NCBI GenBank assembly: GCA_963691655.1
Contig: OY829326.1
Coordinates: 56,413,776 to 56,477,775, forward strand
Direction: 5' to 3'
Length of the DNA stretch: 64,000 nucleotides
DNA from: Toxonevra muliebris
Lineage: Eukaryota > Arthropoda > Insecta > Diptera > Pallopteridae
Shown here one piece after another: positions 23,747 through 35,820 of the stretch (positions are counted from its first letter, which is position 1; each line of letters starts with the position of its first letter). The position numbers and the translations under genes were made by a program. Under the pieces are notes generated by a model. That model was not told the origin of the DNA. It searched no databases and was given only the letters and a program-made list of their open reading frames with translations.

Positions 23747-25033
23747 CCACCTTAATCAAAAAGTTCCCGGAATTTATTCAGAAAATTAAAAATACAAGTT
23801 TATTCATCTAAATCTATATTGTCCCCTTCAAAGTAATTCCCATCGACTGCAACACACTTATGCCAGCGCTTGATCCAATCCTCGAAACAATTTTTATATT
23901 CGGTTTTCGGTATGTTCATCAGTGCTTCCTGCGATTTTTCCATTACTTCCTCTCGGCTGCCGAAACGCGTTCCCCGTAATGGTTTTTTAACTCGATTGAA
24001 CAGAAAGAAGTCACAGGCAGCCAAATCAGGTGAATTCAGTGGCTGTTGGATGGTATTTGTTGCATTTTTCGTCAAAAAATTACGAATAATGATGGCACAG
24101 TGTGACGGTGCGTTATCATGGTGCAAAATCCATGAGTTTTCTGTCCACAATTCTGGTCTCTTTCGGCGAATTGCTTCACGCAAACGTCGCATAACACACA
24201 AATAATACTTTTTGTCTACTGTCTGGCCTTCTGGCAAAAATTCATGATGCACTACACCGTTGTAATCCATGAGAGCCTTGAGCATTGCCTTCTTTTTTGA
24301 CTGAAAACGACGTGGTTTTTTTGGTTTCGGCTCATTTGGTGAACGCCATTCACTTGCCTGATCTCTGGATTGCGTGTCGTACTCATTAACACACGAGACG
24401 TGGGTTCCAGTAGTGATCCTTTTGATGAATGTGGGATCGGATTCAGCCTCGCAAATCATGTCTTTTGCGACGTCAACACGGTCTCTTTTTTGCATGAAAT
24501 TGACTTTGCTGCTACACGACGGAAACCCAAATCATTAACCAAAATGTCTTGGGCGGATCCATAGGCAAAATTCAAGTTCAAGTCCTCCGCTATCTCTCTG
24601 ATGGTTAATTTGCGGTTATTGACCAAAATTTCTTTTACTTTATCAATGTTTTCGTCGGTTTTCGATGTCGATGGTCTGCCAATGCGTTCATCATCTTTGA
24701 TTGACTCACGACCACTTCTGAACCGCTCGTGCCACTGGTATATGACCGTTTTCTTTAGATAATCGTTATCGAAACACTTTTCCAACATTCGCGCACCATT
24801 GAATTCGATTTTTACGCAAAATTTAATACAATATAATTTAATAAAATTGTAAAAAATCGCCAACACACACAGAGGTAGATGTACTCTTGGCTACGTAACT
24901 TTTGCTAATATCAAGCTATGATGCTAAGATTTAGATGTACAGATGTATCAACTTAACAAAAAAAACAGAACTCAAAACGGAACGATGGGAGCGCCACACG
25001 GTGGTTATTCCGGGAACTTTTTTATCAAGGTGG
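23747..25033 (-). mobile_element. Full-length but inactive mariner element
   Basis: The element has 27-bp terminal inverted repeats beginning CCACCTTRATMAAAAAG with two mismatches, and TA on both sides (23745-23746 and 25034-25035), the mariner target. Length is 1287 bp, normal for mariner. The minus-strand transposase is split by a frameshift near 24490. The N-terminal part (24866-24456) has the HTH region with YQWHERFRSGRESIKDDER and GRPSTSKTDENID. The C-terminal part (24495-23800) has LQKRDRVDVAKDMI, then EWRSPNEPKPKKPR, ILHHDNAPSHC and SPDLAACDFFLF. Thirty-four residues separate the second and third Asp (DD34D). The first catalytic motif, normally TGDEXW, reads TTGTHVSCVNEYD, so that Asp is gone. 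Confidence 0.92.
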
Positions 25034-25035
25034 TA

Positions 25036-26754
25036 TAAGGATTTTTGTTATAATTTTCGATAGTACGAGAATTTACTACGCCCGAACAGAATTGTATGGC
25101 TGCTTGGTGTTATGTGAATTCAGTATGAATAAGTTCAAGGCCACTCATACATCACATATGCTCAACTTAATACTTCCTTTCCTTTTGAAAAATACTACCG
25201 AATTATTTAAAAATTGTTGCACTTAAAAAGAAATATATAAAAATATAATTAACTAAATAAAACACTATAACGGGGTGACTTCCTTTATTTTTTTTTTCTA
25301 AACAAAATTCTCTAAATTGTGCTTTTTGTATATTCATATAGAAAAACAACAAAAATATTCCTCTCTATCTCCATCACATAAATTTTTCATACATTTTTAA
25401 TTTCACTTTTTATCGCTTTGTCAACTTCTGCTGTTTCCTGCCTGCTTTTTAAACTGTATGCTTTATTTCCGCGTACCAAGCGCGTGCAAATATTGCTGCG
25501 GCAAAAAGTTTTTAAACAACAAACAACTGTAATAATAACAAAAACAAAAAGAGAGCGAAAAAGAGCAAAAGTAAAAAAAAATAAAAGAAACAAAAAAACA
25601 AAAAATGAACTAGTTAGAAAAGTTTTTTAGCTGCATGACTTTAATGGGTCTCAATTGTCATGCAATTGTAAAATAGAAAGAGAGAAAAAAAGAAAAAGAG
25701 AGATAGAAAAAATAAAAATAAATTCTACTAGCAAAAGGCAATAACAGTAAGCACCAAACACACAAACACGCAAAAAGTCTCACATAAAGCGTTTTTTTGT
25801 TTTATTTGCATACTTTTAGGAGCACAATTGTTAGTAGAAGAGGAAAAGGAGCTGTAGTTGTAGATGAAATGACGATAGCAGCAACAGGAAAAAGGTTTAA
25901 AAATTGACAATCTCAAAAGTAGCAGCTGCTGTGAACCAAAAATATAAAAAATAATTTACAGAAATTGAAAAAAAGAAATGCTTTTTCATCTCGACTTTAA
26001 TTTTTTTTTTTACCTTCCTTTCACTTAACCCTTTTTTTTTTTGTTGCATGCTTGGCAATTTCAAAGGTTTTTAAATTAAGTAAGTATTATTATTTGTATG
26101 AGTATGTATGATAAAAAGTGTCATAATAATGCCAAATAGAAAATAGAAATAGACTTATATTTCAAATGCTTATATCAGCAATTTGCTGCTTTTGCTGAAA
26201 AAATAAGCATATGATTTTCTAAACTACCATACAAAAGCAAAACAAAAAAAGGGTTTCATTGTTTGAAGACTATGACGGTATATAAGGGCTGACAAATTGA
26301 CAAGTTACTGCTACTGCCTGTGAAAGGGCTTTGAATATGAAGAGTGTATGTAATTGATATTATGGGTAGCCTTCAAAAAAACAGAGAAGCAAAACGCATA
26401 TATCCTTACATAAGAGTAGTACTTTACGTAGGTTTAACTCTAAATGATTTTAAGCTTCAAAACGTCCTATTGTTGCTTTTCCCTTGGTACAATCGTTTTT
26501 TGCTCTTACTGCTACTGCCCGTTTGTGTGCATATTTTAAATGCTGAGGATATGTAGAGCTCAAAAAATAGCAGTACCGAAAATAGAAATTGACTTTATGA
26601 AATACTTATGCATGCCTACACGAAATAGGATTAAGTACTTTGCGCTAGGTTAAGCATGCGTGCATATGGAATCATAAACATGTACTGCCCAATAGGAAAT
26701 TCTGATAATTGTCTTGTTTGCGAACTAAAATCAAATTTAGCAAATTCGTATCAA
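25036..26754. other. No gene seen; AT-rich, possible intron
   Basis: This contains A-rich tracts (25500-25735) and a further copy of the TTGCATACTTTTAGG word at 25806. Open frames near 25387-25916 are low complexity. I found no splice-bounded exon. Confidence 0.4.
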
Positions 26755-29345
26755 AATAATCCTTAATCAGCCATAAATTTGAATAAAAACTCAAAATAAA
26801 ATCAGACCAAAATTTATACCAGAGTTTAGATAAAAAATTAGACCAAAAACAAATAGAACCATAACTTAGACTAAAATCAAAAGTAAAAGTAATTTGAAAC
26901 TTAAACCAAACTTGAATAAAATAGATTTTAGAGCAATATCCGACTAAAAATTGGTCGAAATTTGCACCAAAAATCAGTCCAAAAAAAGTCAAATCAGATT
27001 AAATTTATACCAGATTTCAACCAAAATGCGAACTAAGACCAAAAGAAATCCAAAGCAAACCAAATTTGGACCATATGCCGCCAAAAATATTGTTCTTTAA
27101 TGGCACAATAGCGCATGGTGGGTTCAGACCGGGCTTTTCGCATTCATTCGTATTGTGCGAGTTATATTTTTATACGAATGCAGAAACCAGAAATCAGACA
27201 AAAATAAAACGAAGGCTAGGCCAAAATTAAGAATAAAAATCGGCCCAAATCGGATAAAAATGCAGACCAAAACTTAAACCGAAATTTTGAGTAAAAGCTG
27301 ACAAATGTTCAGATCAAACTCTGAACAAAATTTAAACCAGAAATGGACAGAAAATGAATGAAAAATAAGTCCAACCTATTAAAATTATAACTAAAATCAA
27401 CCAAAAATGGACAAAAAATCAGTAAAAAAGAAGTCCAACCGAAAACTAAAACTATAACTAAGTTCAACCCAAAATTCAAATAAAATTCAGATCAAAACGT
27501 AGATCTCAACCCAGGCCAAAGTTTAGTCTAAATGCACCCTAAATTTTAACCAAAATTTAGGCTGAAAGTCAGACCAATAATTAAAATCGAATTCTAATCA
27601 AAATACACACCGAAAACTAGACTGAAAACAGACTAAAATTCAGGTCAAAATTCGGACCGGTAACAAGCATAAAACTCAGATTAGAACTCATACTAAAATC
27701 TACACTAAAAGCAAACCAAAGACAAATCAAATTAATTCAAAAATACAAACCAAATTTCCGATCAGAGACAGACAAAAATCTGGTCAAAATTTAGACCAAA
27801 CTAGTCCCAATATTCGAACCATAAATTGAACAAAATTCGCACCGAAAATCAAGATCACAAATCAAATCAAAAGCTAAACTAAAAGCAGACCAAAACTTCG
27901 ACCAAAATTGAGACTAAATATTCATAGCAAAATTCAGTCCAAAACAGATCAAATTTAGACCAAAATGCAAATCAAAAGCTGACCAAAATTCAAAGCAAAA
28001 GAAATATAAAGCAGACCACATTTAGACCAGAAAACAAAACAAAAATCAAACGAAAATTTGACCAAAAATATGCTAAAACACAGATCGAAACAAAACAAAA
28101 TTTAGACCAAAATTCAAACCAAAATTTAAATCGAAACAAAATAAAATTTAGACCAAAACTCAAACTAAAATTTAGAATTAAATCGTCCAAAATTCAGTAC
28201 ATAAGTTGAAAGCATATATAAAGCATAAATATAAATAAAAATTTAAATTAAACTTAGTCCAAAATTTAAACCAATATTCAGATCAAAATTATTAACAAAT
28301 TCTAGACTAAAAGCCGATTTAAAGTTCAAGCCAAAAAGCAGACCTTAAACGAGCACAACTTCAGGAAAAAACTTTGACCAAAATTCAAACATTTTCCTAA
28401 ATTTATACCAAAATCCGACCAAAACTCTATCCAAAATCCAAATTAAAAGCAGACTAAAATTCAGCCCAAAATTTAGACAGAGCAAAATTAAGTCCAAATC
28501 AGACTTTAATTTAGACCAAAACGCAGACAAATAATTAGACCAAAATCAAGACTAATATTAGAACCAACAATTTTCCTAAATTTAATCCAAAAATCAGACC
28601 AAAACTTTATCCAAAATCCAAATTAAAAGCAGACCAAAATTCGAACCAAACTTTAGACAATCTATCACTATCAAAATTGCGACCGAAAATTCGGAGCGAA
28701 ATTCAGTCCAAAGCAGACTAAATTTAGACAAAAATGCGATCTAAGAGCTGACCAAAATTCAGGTAAAAAATCATTCGTTAAACAAGCACAAACTCAGTCA
28801 AAATCCAGACTAAAAGTAGACAAAAAATCAAACCAAATTAAGACAAAAATTTAAGCAAAAAATTAGACCAAAATTGAGACAAAAAAATTTACAGTAAAAT
28901 TGAGCCCCAAATACAAATTAAAAGCTGAAGAAAATTCAGTGCAAAATAAATATAAACCAAACTAAATTCAGACCAGAATACTAAACAAAAATCAAACGAA
29001 AATTAGAGCAAAAATATGCAAAAGATCGAAACAAAACAAAATTTAGAGCAAAACTCAAACCAAAAAACTTCAGATTAAAATCGTCAAAAATTCAGTACAA
29101 AAGTAAAACAAAGGAAGTCTAAAGCATATATAAAGCATAAATTCACATAATAATTTCTATTAAATTTAGACCAAAATTCAAACTAAAAAGCCAACCCAAA
29201 AATTCAAAACAAAATCCAAACTAAACTAGGATTAGGATAGTAATATCAGGACTAAAAATGTTTACTAAATTTACCCCGAAAATCAGACCAAAACTCTCTC
29301 TTACCAAATTTCAGGCCAAAAAATGTAGCCAAATCCAGACCAGAA
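26755..29345 (+). repeat. Degenerate 12-bp satellite, block 4
   Basis: The same AAAATTCAGACC-type unit and orientation as the blocks to the left, more diverged. It is interrupted at about 27087-27180 by unique sequence (GCGCATGGTGGGTTCAGACC and following). Longer duplications are visible. The segment 27980-28270 recurs at 28930-29180 (landmark AAAGCATATATAAAGCATAA in both), an offset near 0.95 kb. The segment 28385-28465 recurs at 28567-28640 (ATCCAAATTAAAAGCAGAC in both). Confidence 0.9.
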
Positions 29346-29489
29346 ATTGTATTTAATTAAAAGTTACACAGAAGACAAATAAATTTTGAGGTTTATTTAG
29401 ACCTGTTCGTATTTGCCCGATGTTTCAATGATTTTTTGGGTTAATTCTTTTTCCATCTATATATCCTAATCCATTCCGAAATTCTGATT

Positions 29490-30290
29490 TAACTCCGTAA
29501 CTTCGTACCGATTCATTCGGTGTGAATATCCGCATTTACACGGACAGCCAAGCAGCAATCAAGCCCCTCGCCGGTAGTTTCACTACACCAAAGCTTGTTC
29601 TCGACTGCCGAACTTCACTCAATTTTTTGTCGAGTCACTCGCAGATCCACCTATATTTGGTACCTGGACACATGGATATCTCAGGTAACTGCAATGTTGA
29701 CGAGCTAGCAAAACAGGGCTCGCAGCTTGCCAATAAAGCTTGCCTTCCTGCACAATTGGTGTCCCTGTTACGTCTATTAAATTGGCGATAAGCAAAACTA
29801 CCTTGAGGAAGCAAAAAGATCCTGGGTAGCTGAGCATACTTGTGGTATTACCAGGTTAACATGGACCACTATGGATAATAGACGGACTAGACAGCTGCTC
29901 AACCTTAGCATTACGACATCGGTGCTCATGGGACACTGTACAATGGGGAGTCATGCTGCAAGACTAGGACTGCCATTCAATGACTTCTGTCGGGGCTGCG
30001 GCTCTGAGGAGAAGAAGAAACAGTCCTCCATTTCATGTGCGAATGCCCATCCCTGGCCAGGAGGAGACTAAAACTCCTGGGCTCACTTTTCTTCACTAGT
30101 CTGTCCGAGCTATCATCCATAAATATTAAGGACATAGCCAATTTCATTATGGAATCCTCATGGTTCTCAAATTCGTAAATGGGGCAGTCGCTATATACAC
30201 TGTGGTATTATAATGAGCTTAATTATGTGCTTAAGTGGGCTTTCAAGTAGAAGGCTGCCACTACAACCTAACCTAACGTAATGATATTTG
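29490..30290 (+). pseudogene. Non-LTR retrotransposon remnant: RNase H and 3' end
   Basis: At 29522-29791 the plus strand reads NIRIYTDSQAAIKPLAGSFT, then LVPGHMDISGNCNVDELAKQ, which is an RNase H domain with its YTDSQAA core and GHxxIxGNxxxDELA motif. After several stops and frame changes it resumes at about 30005-30175 with ETVLHFMCECPSLARRRLKL and NIKDIANFIMESSWF before a stop. The 3' region ends in a CCTAACCTAA-type tail near 30267. The RT part is missing. It directly follows the satellite block. Confidence 0.8.
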
Positions 30291-31924
30291 TCAGGCTGAC
30301 CACAAAGTGGTGAGTAAAATTAGTAAGTTTCATATTTTAGTTAACGCTGGGCAAGTAAATAAGAGTTAGCAAATCGATTCTATTTAAATCTAACTAGTTC
30401 AAGCAGACTCATGTTGAAAAACTCTTACAGTTAAGTTGTTTCTTTTTTTAACAACTTGAGCATTTTTCCTACTGTGTACTATGTGCTTTCGTGTGAGCTG
30501 AGCTGTTTATATGCGTGTATGTGTGATTGAAAAGCGTATGGTAAATAAAATGATAGCGTCTTAAACGCAAATTGCTTTAGAGCCTTAGCAGTAATTTAAT
30601 AAAAGTATAACGTTCAAATAAAAAAAAAAAAAAAAAAAGAACAAAAACAAAAATTGAAAAGGCACAAATACTCCAGCATGAATATTTTTTGCCAATATTT
30701 ACTGCTAGTAAAACTCACTCTCTTTCTTTCACTCTTTCTCTTACTTCCATGAACAATTTCTACATTTCTACTACAATTTCCACTAACGCACATGTGTTAC
30801 AAACAAAAAACAGCAATAATAACACCAATAACACCAACAGCAACAAAAACAACAACAAGTGTAGAAGAAGCTGTTGCGTTACATTTCATTTGGCTTTAGT
30901 TTTTGTTTAGTCGGCACAAAACCGGAAAAACGGATAATTTGTTTAAATTTCATTTTTAGCTGAGGCTCATACACTCACTAACCCATACACACACACATAT
31001 CCATGCATACACATTTATATATATGTTATGCTCCCTATTTTTATTTTCTTTATTGTTGGTTGCTTATGCTTCCTCATAAAAAGGATATAGCTGAATATGC
31101 ATTGGTTACTTACATATACATACATACGTGCCTATGTTTAAATAACAAAGAGCGACAAAAACGTTTGCCAACAACAAGCAAAAAACTTACTCAACATTTC
31201 TGTAATGTTTATGACTTTCTATTTATTTATGTATGTATGTATGCGTGTGAATGTATTTGTAGAAGGGTTTAAGAATTCATTTAAAAATGCTCAATGACTA
31301 TACGAGAATTTTAAAGCTACACTTATTACTTTATTGTGAAACAGCAGTTTTCTACGTTTGCAGCAGCAGCAGCATTATCTTTGCAAAAGGTCAGCAATAA
31401 ATTTTGAAGTAGTAAGTAATAAGTTTTTTTTGTATCCTTTTGTTTCTATGTTTGTGTGAGAAATTTTAGTAATAAATGTGAATGAATGTTTTTTGTATGT
31501 ATAACGTAAAAAATACAAAAAAATTTAACAAATGGGAATAGTGTGATGTGGAAAAGATTTACAGTAATGAATTAGAAGAGAAGAAGGTCAGAGGTCATGC
31601 TATTTATCAAGAGCAACGCATTTGTATTTAAATTATTTATTTATTATAAAACCAGCGTCTTGTAGCAAAACCAAAAACAACTTGAAATTCGTTTAAACCA
31701 ATAAAATATTAGAAAAAGACATGAACCAAAAATTAATAAATATTTAGCATTCATATTTTTAAGGAATAAAATTCAATCTAAATTGATGGTTGATTGATTG
31801 ATTGGTGCAGCCAAAAATGTACCTATTAAATAATAAAGCAAAATTTAAATGTTTCTTCTGCAGTCGGTTTTTGCTTGTGTTTTTGATCAAGGACCATTGT
31901 ATAGGAAAGAATTGTGAGGCGGGT
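30291..31924. other. No gene seen; AT-rich with simple repeats
   Basis: This holds an A-rich run at 30620-30650, AAC/AAT-type repeats at 30810-30860, CA repeats at 30980-31010, TATG repeats at 31095-31130 and 31225-31260, and a CAG run at 31363-31372. Open frames here are built from these simple repeats. No supported exon. Confidence 0.45.
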
Positions 31925-34900
31925 ATAAGAAGAAGGAAAGCCTAAGGTCTCTCAACCCCGAACTTCTTTGTTTCACTGATGAACCTTAGAAGCTCAGGAA
32001 CAGGGAGAGTGTGGATATTATGCAAACTCAGAACATCACTACCCAACAGCCTTAATCTGATTCTCACGAACGTCGGACAGCTACAAAGATAATACTCCGT
32101 ACTATTGTCACCCTCAAGACACCATTGGCAGGTTGGATCGGTAATGACGCCCTCATGATAATGATGATGTGCTTTGCCCTCCGATGATATCCACCAGTAA
32201 TCTCAGGTCCTTTCTTCTCAATTTCGAAAGAAATTCCACTGAGTTCTTGTTAGGATGTCTCACGAAAGAAACACTTTGCGATTCTGCAGGAGTCAAGCAC
32301 GGACCATTTTTCTCTATTGATAGAACCCACGAAATCGTTAATTCAACGCATGACTTCACCAGAGCTTTTGCCGAGAAAAGGTTCCGGACACCATGGTGTA
32401 ACTGCAGATTCATTCCCTGCAATACCACAGTGTCCTGAAACCCATATAAGGCATAACTTGTTGTGCTTTGCGACACTATTTTTTTTTGCCTTACACTCGA
32501 TGACCAGATTTGAAAAGCTGACAGGGTCGGCAAGTGTCTTCAATGCAGCTTGGCTATCACTCCAGGTGCCTATGCACTACCCACGGCATCTCCTCTCAAT
32601 AAACCAGCTCACCATGTCCAAGGTAGCGAAAATCTGCCTTAGGAAGACTGTCGCCATCTGTCCAGTAGCAAAAGAGTAATTGGTTTCATCGTCCAAAAAC
32701 CAACCGGATCCAGTACAGAGGACATGACGGAGACCCCGGAGTACGACCTTTGGACTTAACCATTGATCACGTTCCGTCAGAGGATACTGTGAACTTAATC
32801 AAAGTTCGTCTCTACCATAATACGGAGGCATACGTGACAATAGGTCTCACAAGATCAATGTATACCCAGTATACTAGAGCTGGATTCAAACTTCAAGTCT
32901 TAACGAAAGCTCGCCTGCACTGCCAGAAAATCTTTAGTGCACGCGAGACCTTCAGCTCGATGTGGGTCTTCCAGAAAAGTTTGCAATCTAAGGTTACCGC
33001 TGAATATTTAACTTCAGAAGACAACTGCAGTGTTACTTCATTCGTAGTTGGTAGTAACAGGGCATCATTCTTGAGTTTCCTCGTAAAGAGCTGTAGGCTC
33101 ACTGAAAGACCCTGCATATTGCAACAAACCTCGATTTTGTCTTCTTGCATTTTAATGCACAACGTCTATTAACACCGTCTCGAGATTAGTACGCAGTCAT
33201 TGTGAGCATATGATTGGATGTGAACTCCAAGATTCTGCAAATCATTAAGAAGGGAGTCCACCCCGAAGCATCATAGAAGAGGAGAGAGTATACCTCCTAG
33301 GAGGACCGTAACATTGTCTTCGTTTCCTCCCCCCGTGATAAGCAGGCGTTTGGATAGCATGGCATGAATCCGTTGAATGACTACTTTTTCAACACCATAT
33401 CGTTTAGCCGAAGAGCACATCGAGTCGAAGGTAGCGTTGTCAAAATCCTTCAATATCGACAAAAATTCCCAAGGTATAGATTCTATAGATCCCAAGGTTA
33501 TCCCTTCCCGGTTTAGGAATAAATACAATTTTAAACGAGCGCCAAAGACGTGGAATATGTCCGTGAGTGAGACAAGCCGTGGAGATCCTTTCCAGAACCC
33601 TCATAAGATTTGTTCCTCCACGCTTTAGCATGATTGGATAACTGCCGTCGGATGAAGGGAATTTAAAGTCATGGATTGACGAAAAAGCAAAACCTTAATA
33701 TCGCTTTGAGAAGCAACTACCTTAGAACCCGGGAAGTGCGTTGCAAGGAGTACGTCATTAACTTCTGACTTAGAGTTGGTGTAGGACCCATCGGGCTTCA
33801 GAAGTGAGTCCAGCTTAGCCGAAGAACTTTGCATAGCCTCGCCGAACTCTTCTGACCTGCCATTTTACTGCGAAAATTCCTATAAGAGTCCAGTTTTTAA
33901 TATCTTCTTTTTATAGTCTTTTTGCAGCTGACGGCAGTTCAGTCCACTACCAATCGAGATTTAACGACTCGATTCAGAAGCTTATAGGAGTTTTTCCGGA
34001 GACCAGGAGACCGCCTTACCTTGTCTACTCCTACGTTTCCCCGATTTACTCTATTTTCCGGAGTTTAGGAACGACGAGAATTTTTTTTTTCGACCAGTTC
34101 ACCGAATCGTGTCCAATCCGCTTTTCGATGGTTCCGACTGGCAGGAACCAATGCTAGCTCCACCGCTAACCAGAAAAGTCCGAAAGAGAGTAATCTCACA
34201 GAACTTGCCATCCAGTGATTTGATTAGCCATTTCACTGTTTGATAATACTAGATCAATCACCTCCTGTTTCTTACTAGTAGCAAAAGTCGTGCCGGTGAC
34301 AGCATTTTGAATTACCAGTTGAGATGACAGAATGAAATCCAACAGTGTTCAGGGCATTGGCGTCACGTCACTATTATTCCTAAGATGTTTGATTCCGCTT
34401 GTCTTACGATTTCCATCGTACGAGGGGGCATAACAGAAACGTAAGGAAGGCAAACCAAAACAACAATAGTCTCCACCACACCTCCCCCATAACGATACTT
34501 TGTTTTAACCGCAACAAGGTCTTGACAGCAGAATTATCTTAACATTGTGCAGTCAACAGTTTTCGGTATAATCATGCAAGAACGCGGACGAATCAGTCCT
34601 TCACAATAAAGGACGCAATCGACATAAGCGCCTGTTGAACACCCATGGTTCTTAGATTAGAATTATGTGAGAATTTGTATGCAATTTCGCATAGCTACTG
34701 TATAAAAGGGCAGTAGCCGAATTGCTATGCTGCAAGTTAATTTGCGAGAAAGTAATGCCTACTTTAGCTTGCTGTCATCTGAATCCAGTAGTGTAACAAG
34801 TAAGCGTTCCAATTTCAAATAAAGGTGCATGCCGTACCTAGATCGTATGATTTTCAACGGCTCTGAATTGACACCAATAACCAATCAGGAAACGTCTCTA

Positions 34901-35820
34901 AGTCTCGGATCCGATCTCACCTTTGTATATTGATACGTTCTCCAATGCGTCGTATCAAGCTTAGCGTTCTGGGTATGGGTTCGGGTGATTATAGCATGAT
35001 GATTCCTGTGCAACTCAGGGATTACCCGCGTCAGTCTTTGAATTGCATTGATTTGCCTAATGACAAACTCACAGCCTTCAAAGACTGGCATTGCAGCCTC
35101 CGTCTTAGTTAGCGAATAAGAGTTGTAGTACCGCACCTGCAAGATGCCGTGTTCCGTTCTCATCCGCTCGATACTAGGCACCTCTTTCGAGGTTCCCATA
35201 GCCTTCAAGATTTGGCTGTCGACAAAGTCTATCTGTTGTTGAGACAGTAGACTTTGTCCGCCGTCGTCACGAGTTTCAACCGTCAGCACGCTCCGGCACG
35301 CGGCAATTTGAGCATAGTCACCGCTCGTGGAAGCCAGTTGATTTCCGGGCTTTACATCCAGTGTACTGCTCGCAACCGAAATCCTAGCTCAAACAGTAGG
35401 CGCTCCGCTTGAGCCACGGGCAAATTGAAGTCTGCCCTTGGATCCTTAAGACCGTACTACCACTGCCGCAACCTTATTCTTAGTGGCCACCGCAGTCACC
35501 GCGTATGCACACCACTTAATCCAACAGAGCGACTGCCTGAGGCTCTCGTCCTGTAGCAGCGCCCAACTGTCTGGAGCTGGCTACTGAGGATTCTTGCTTT
35601 TCAGCCATCCTCCTCTTTGCCTTGGTCTTTTTGGACGGAGTAGACACCGATACTTCCCTGTCAAGTCGACCAGATAAGACGGGTACACTTCAGATCTGTT
35701 TCTCTTGCCAGTTTCAGCAAGAGGGGTAGAAGAGAGCAGAGATGTAACGGCAACTTTCGCAGTGGAATCTTCCGCAGTCTTGATTTGGAATTTCACAATG
35801 GCATCCACCGGAGTTTTTTC
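31925..35820 (-). pseudogene. Long degenerate non-LTR retrotransposon with RT and RNase H
   Basis: The parts are in order on the minus strand over about 3.9 kb. The 35808-34885 region has ORF1-like, charged sequence. The 34500-34380 region includes VVLVCLPYVSVMPP, resembling the endonuclease SVYFPYxxxxPPP box. The 33834-33440 region has TACLTHGHIPRLWRSFKIVF and IPKPGR. The 33528-33271 region has RT sequence with NATFDSMCSSAKRYGVEKVV and GGILSPLL. The 33162-32893 region is the post-RT part. The 32543-32153 region has the RNase H core IWVSGHCGIAGNESA and LRRKDLRLLVDIIGGQ. Many stops and shifts make it inactive. Its tail resembles that of the copy at 37690-39190, so they are probably the same family. 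A possible solo LTR lies at about 34655-34825. Confidence 0.75.
34655..34830 (+). other. Possible solo LTR or promoter-bearing insert
   Basis: This stretch inside the dead LINE has the layout of a small LTR. It starts TGTGAGAATTTG, has TATAAAAGG near 34700 followed by CAGTAGCC, and has AATAAAGG near 34819. It does not look like LINE coding sequence. I found no clear short duplication at its borders, so this is only a suggestion. Confidence 0.25.

Noticed and set aside
23870..24205. Plus frame of 111 codons
   Set aside because: It is the antisense shadow of the mariner transposase containing HHDNAPSH.
32169..32679. Overlapping plus frames of 89 and 120 codons
   Set aside because: They are antisense to the RNase H part of a minus-strand LINE, whose motifs are recognisable.
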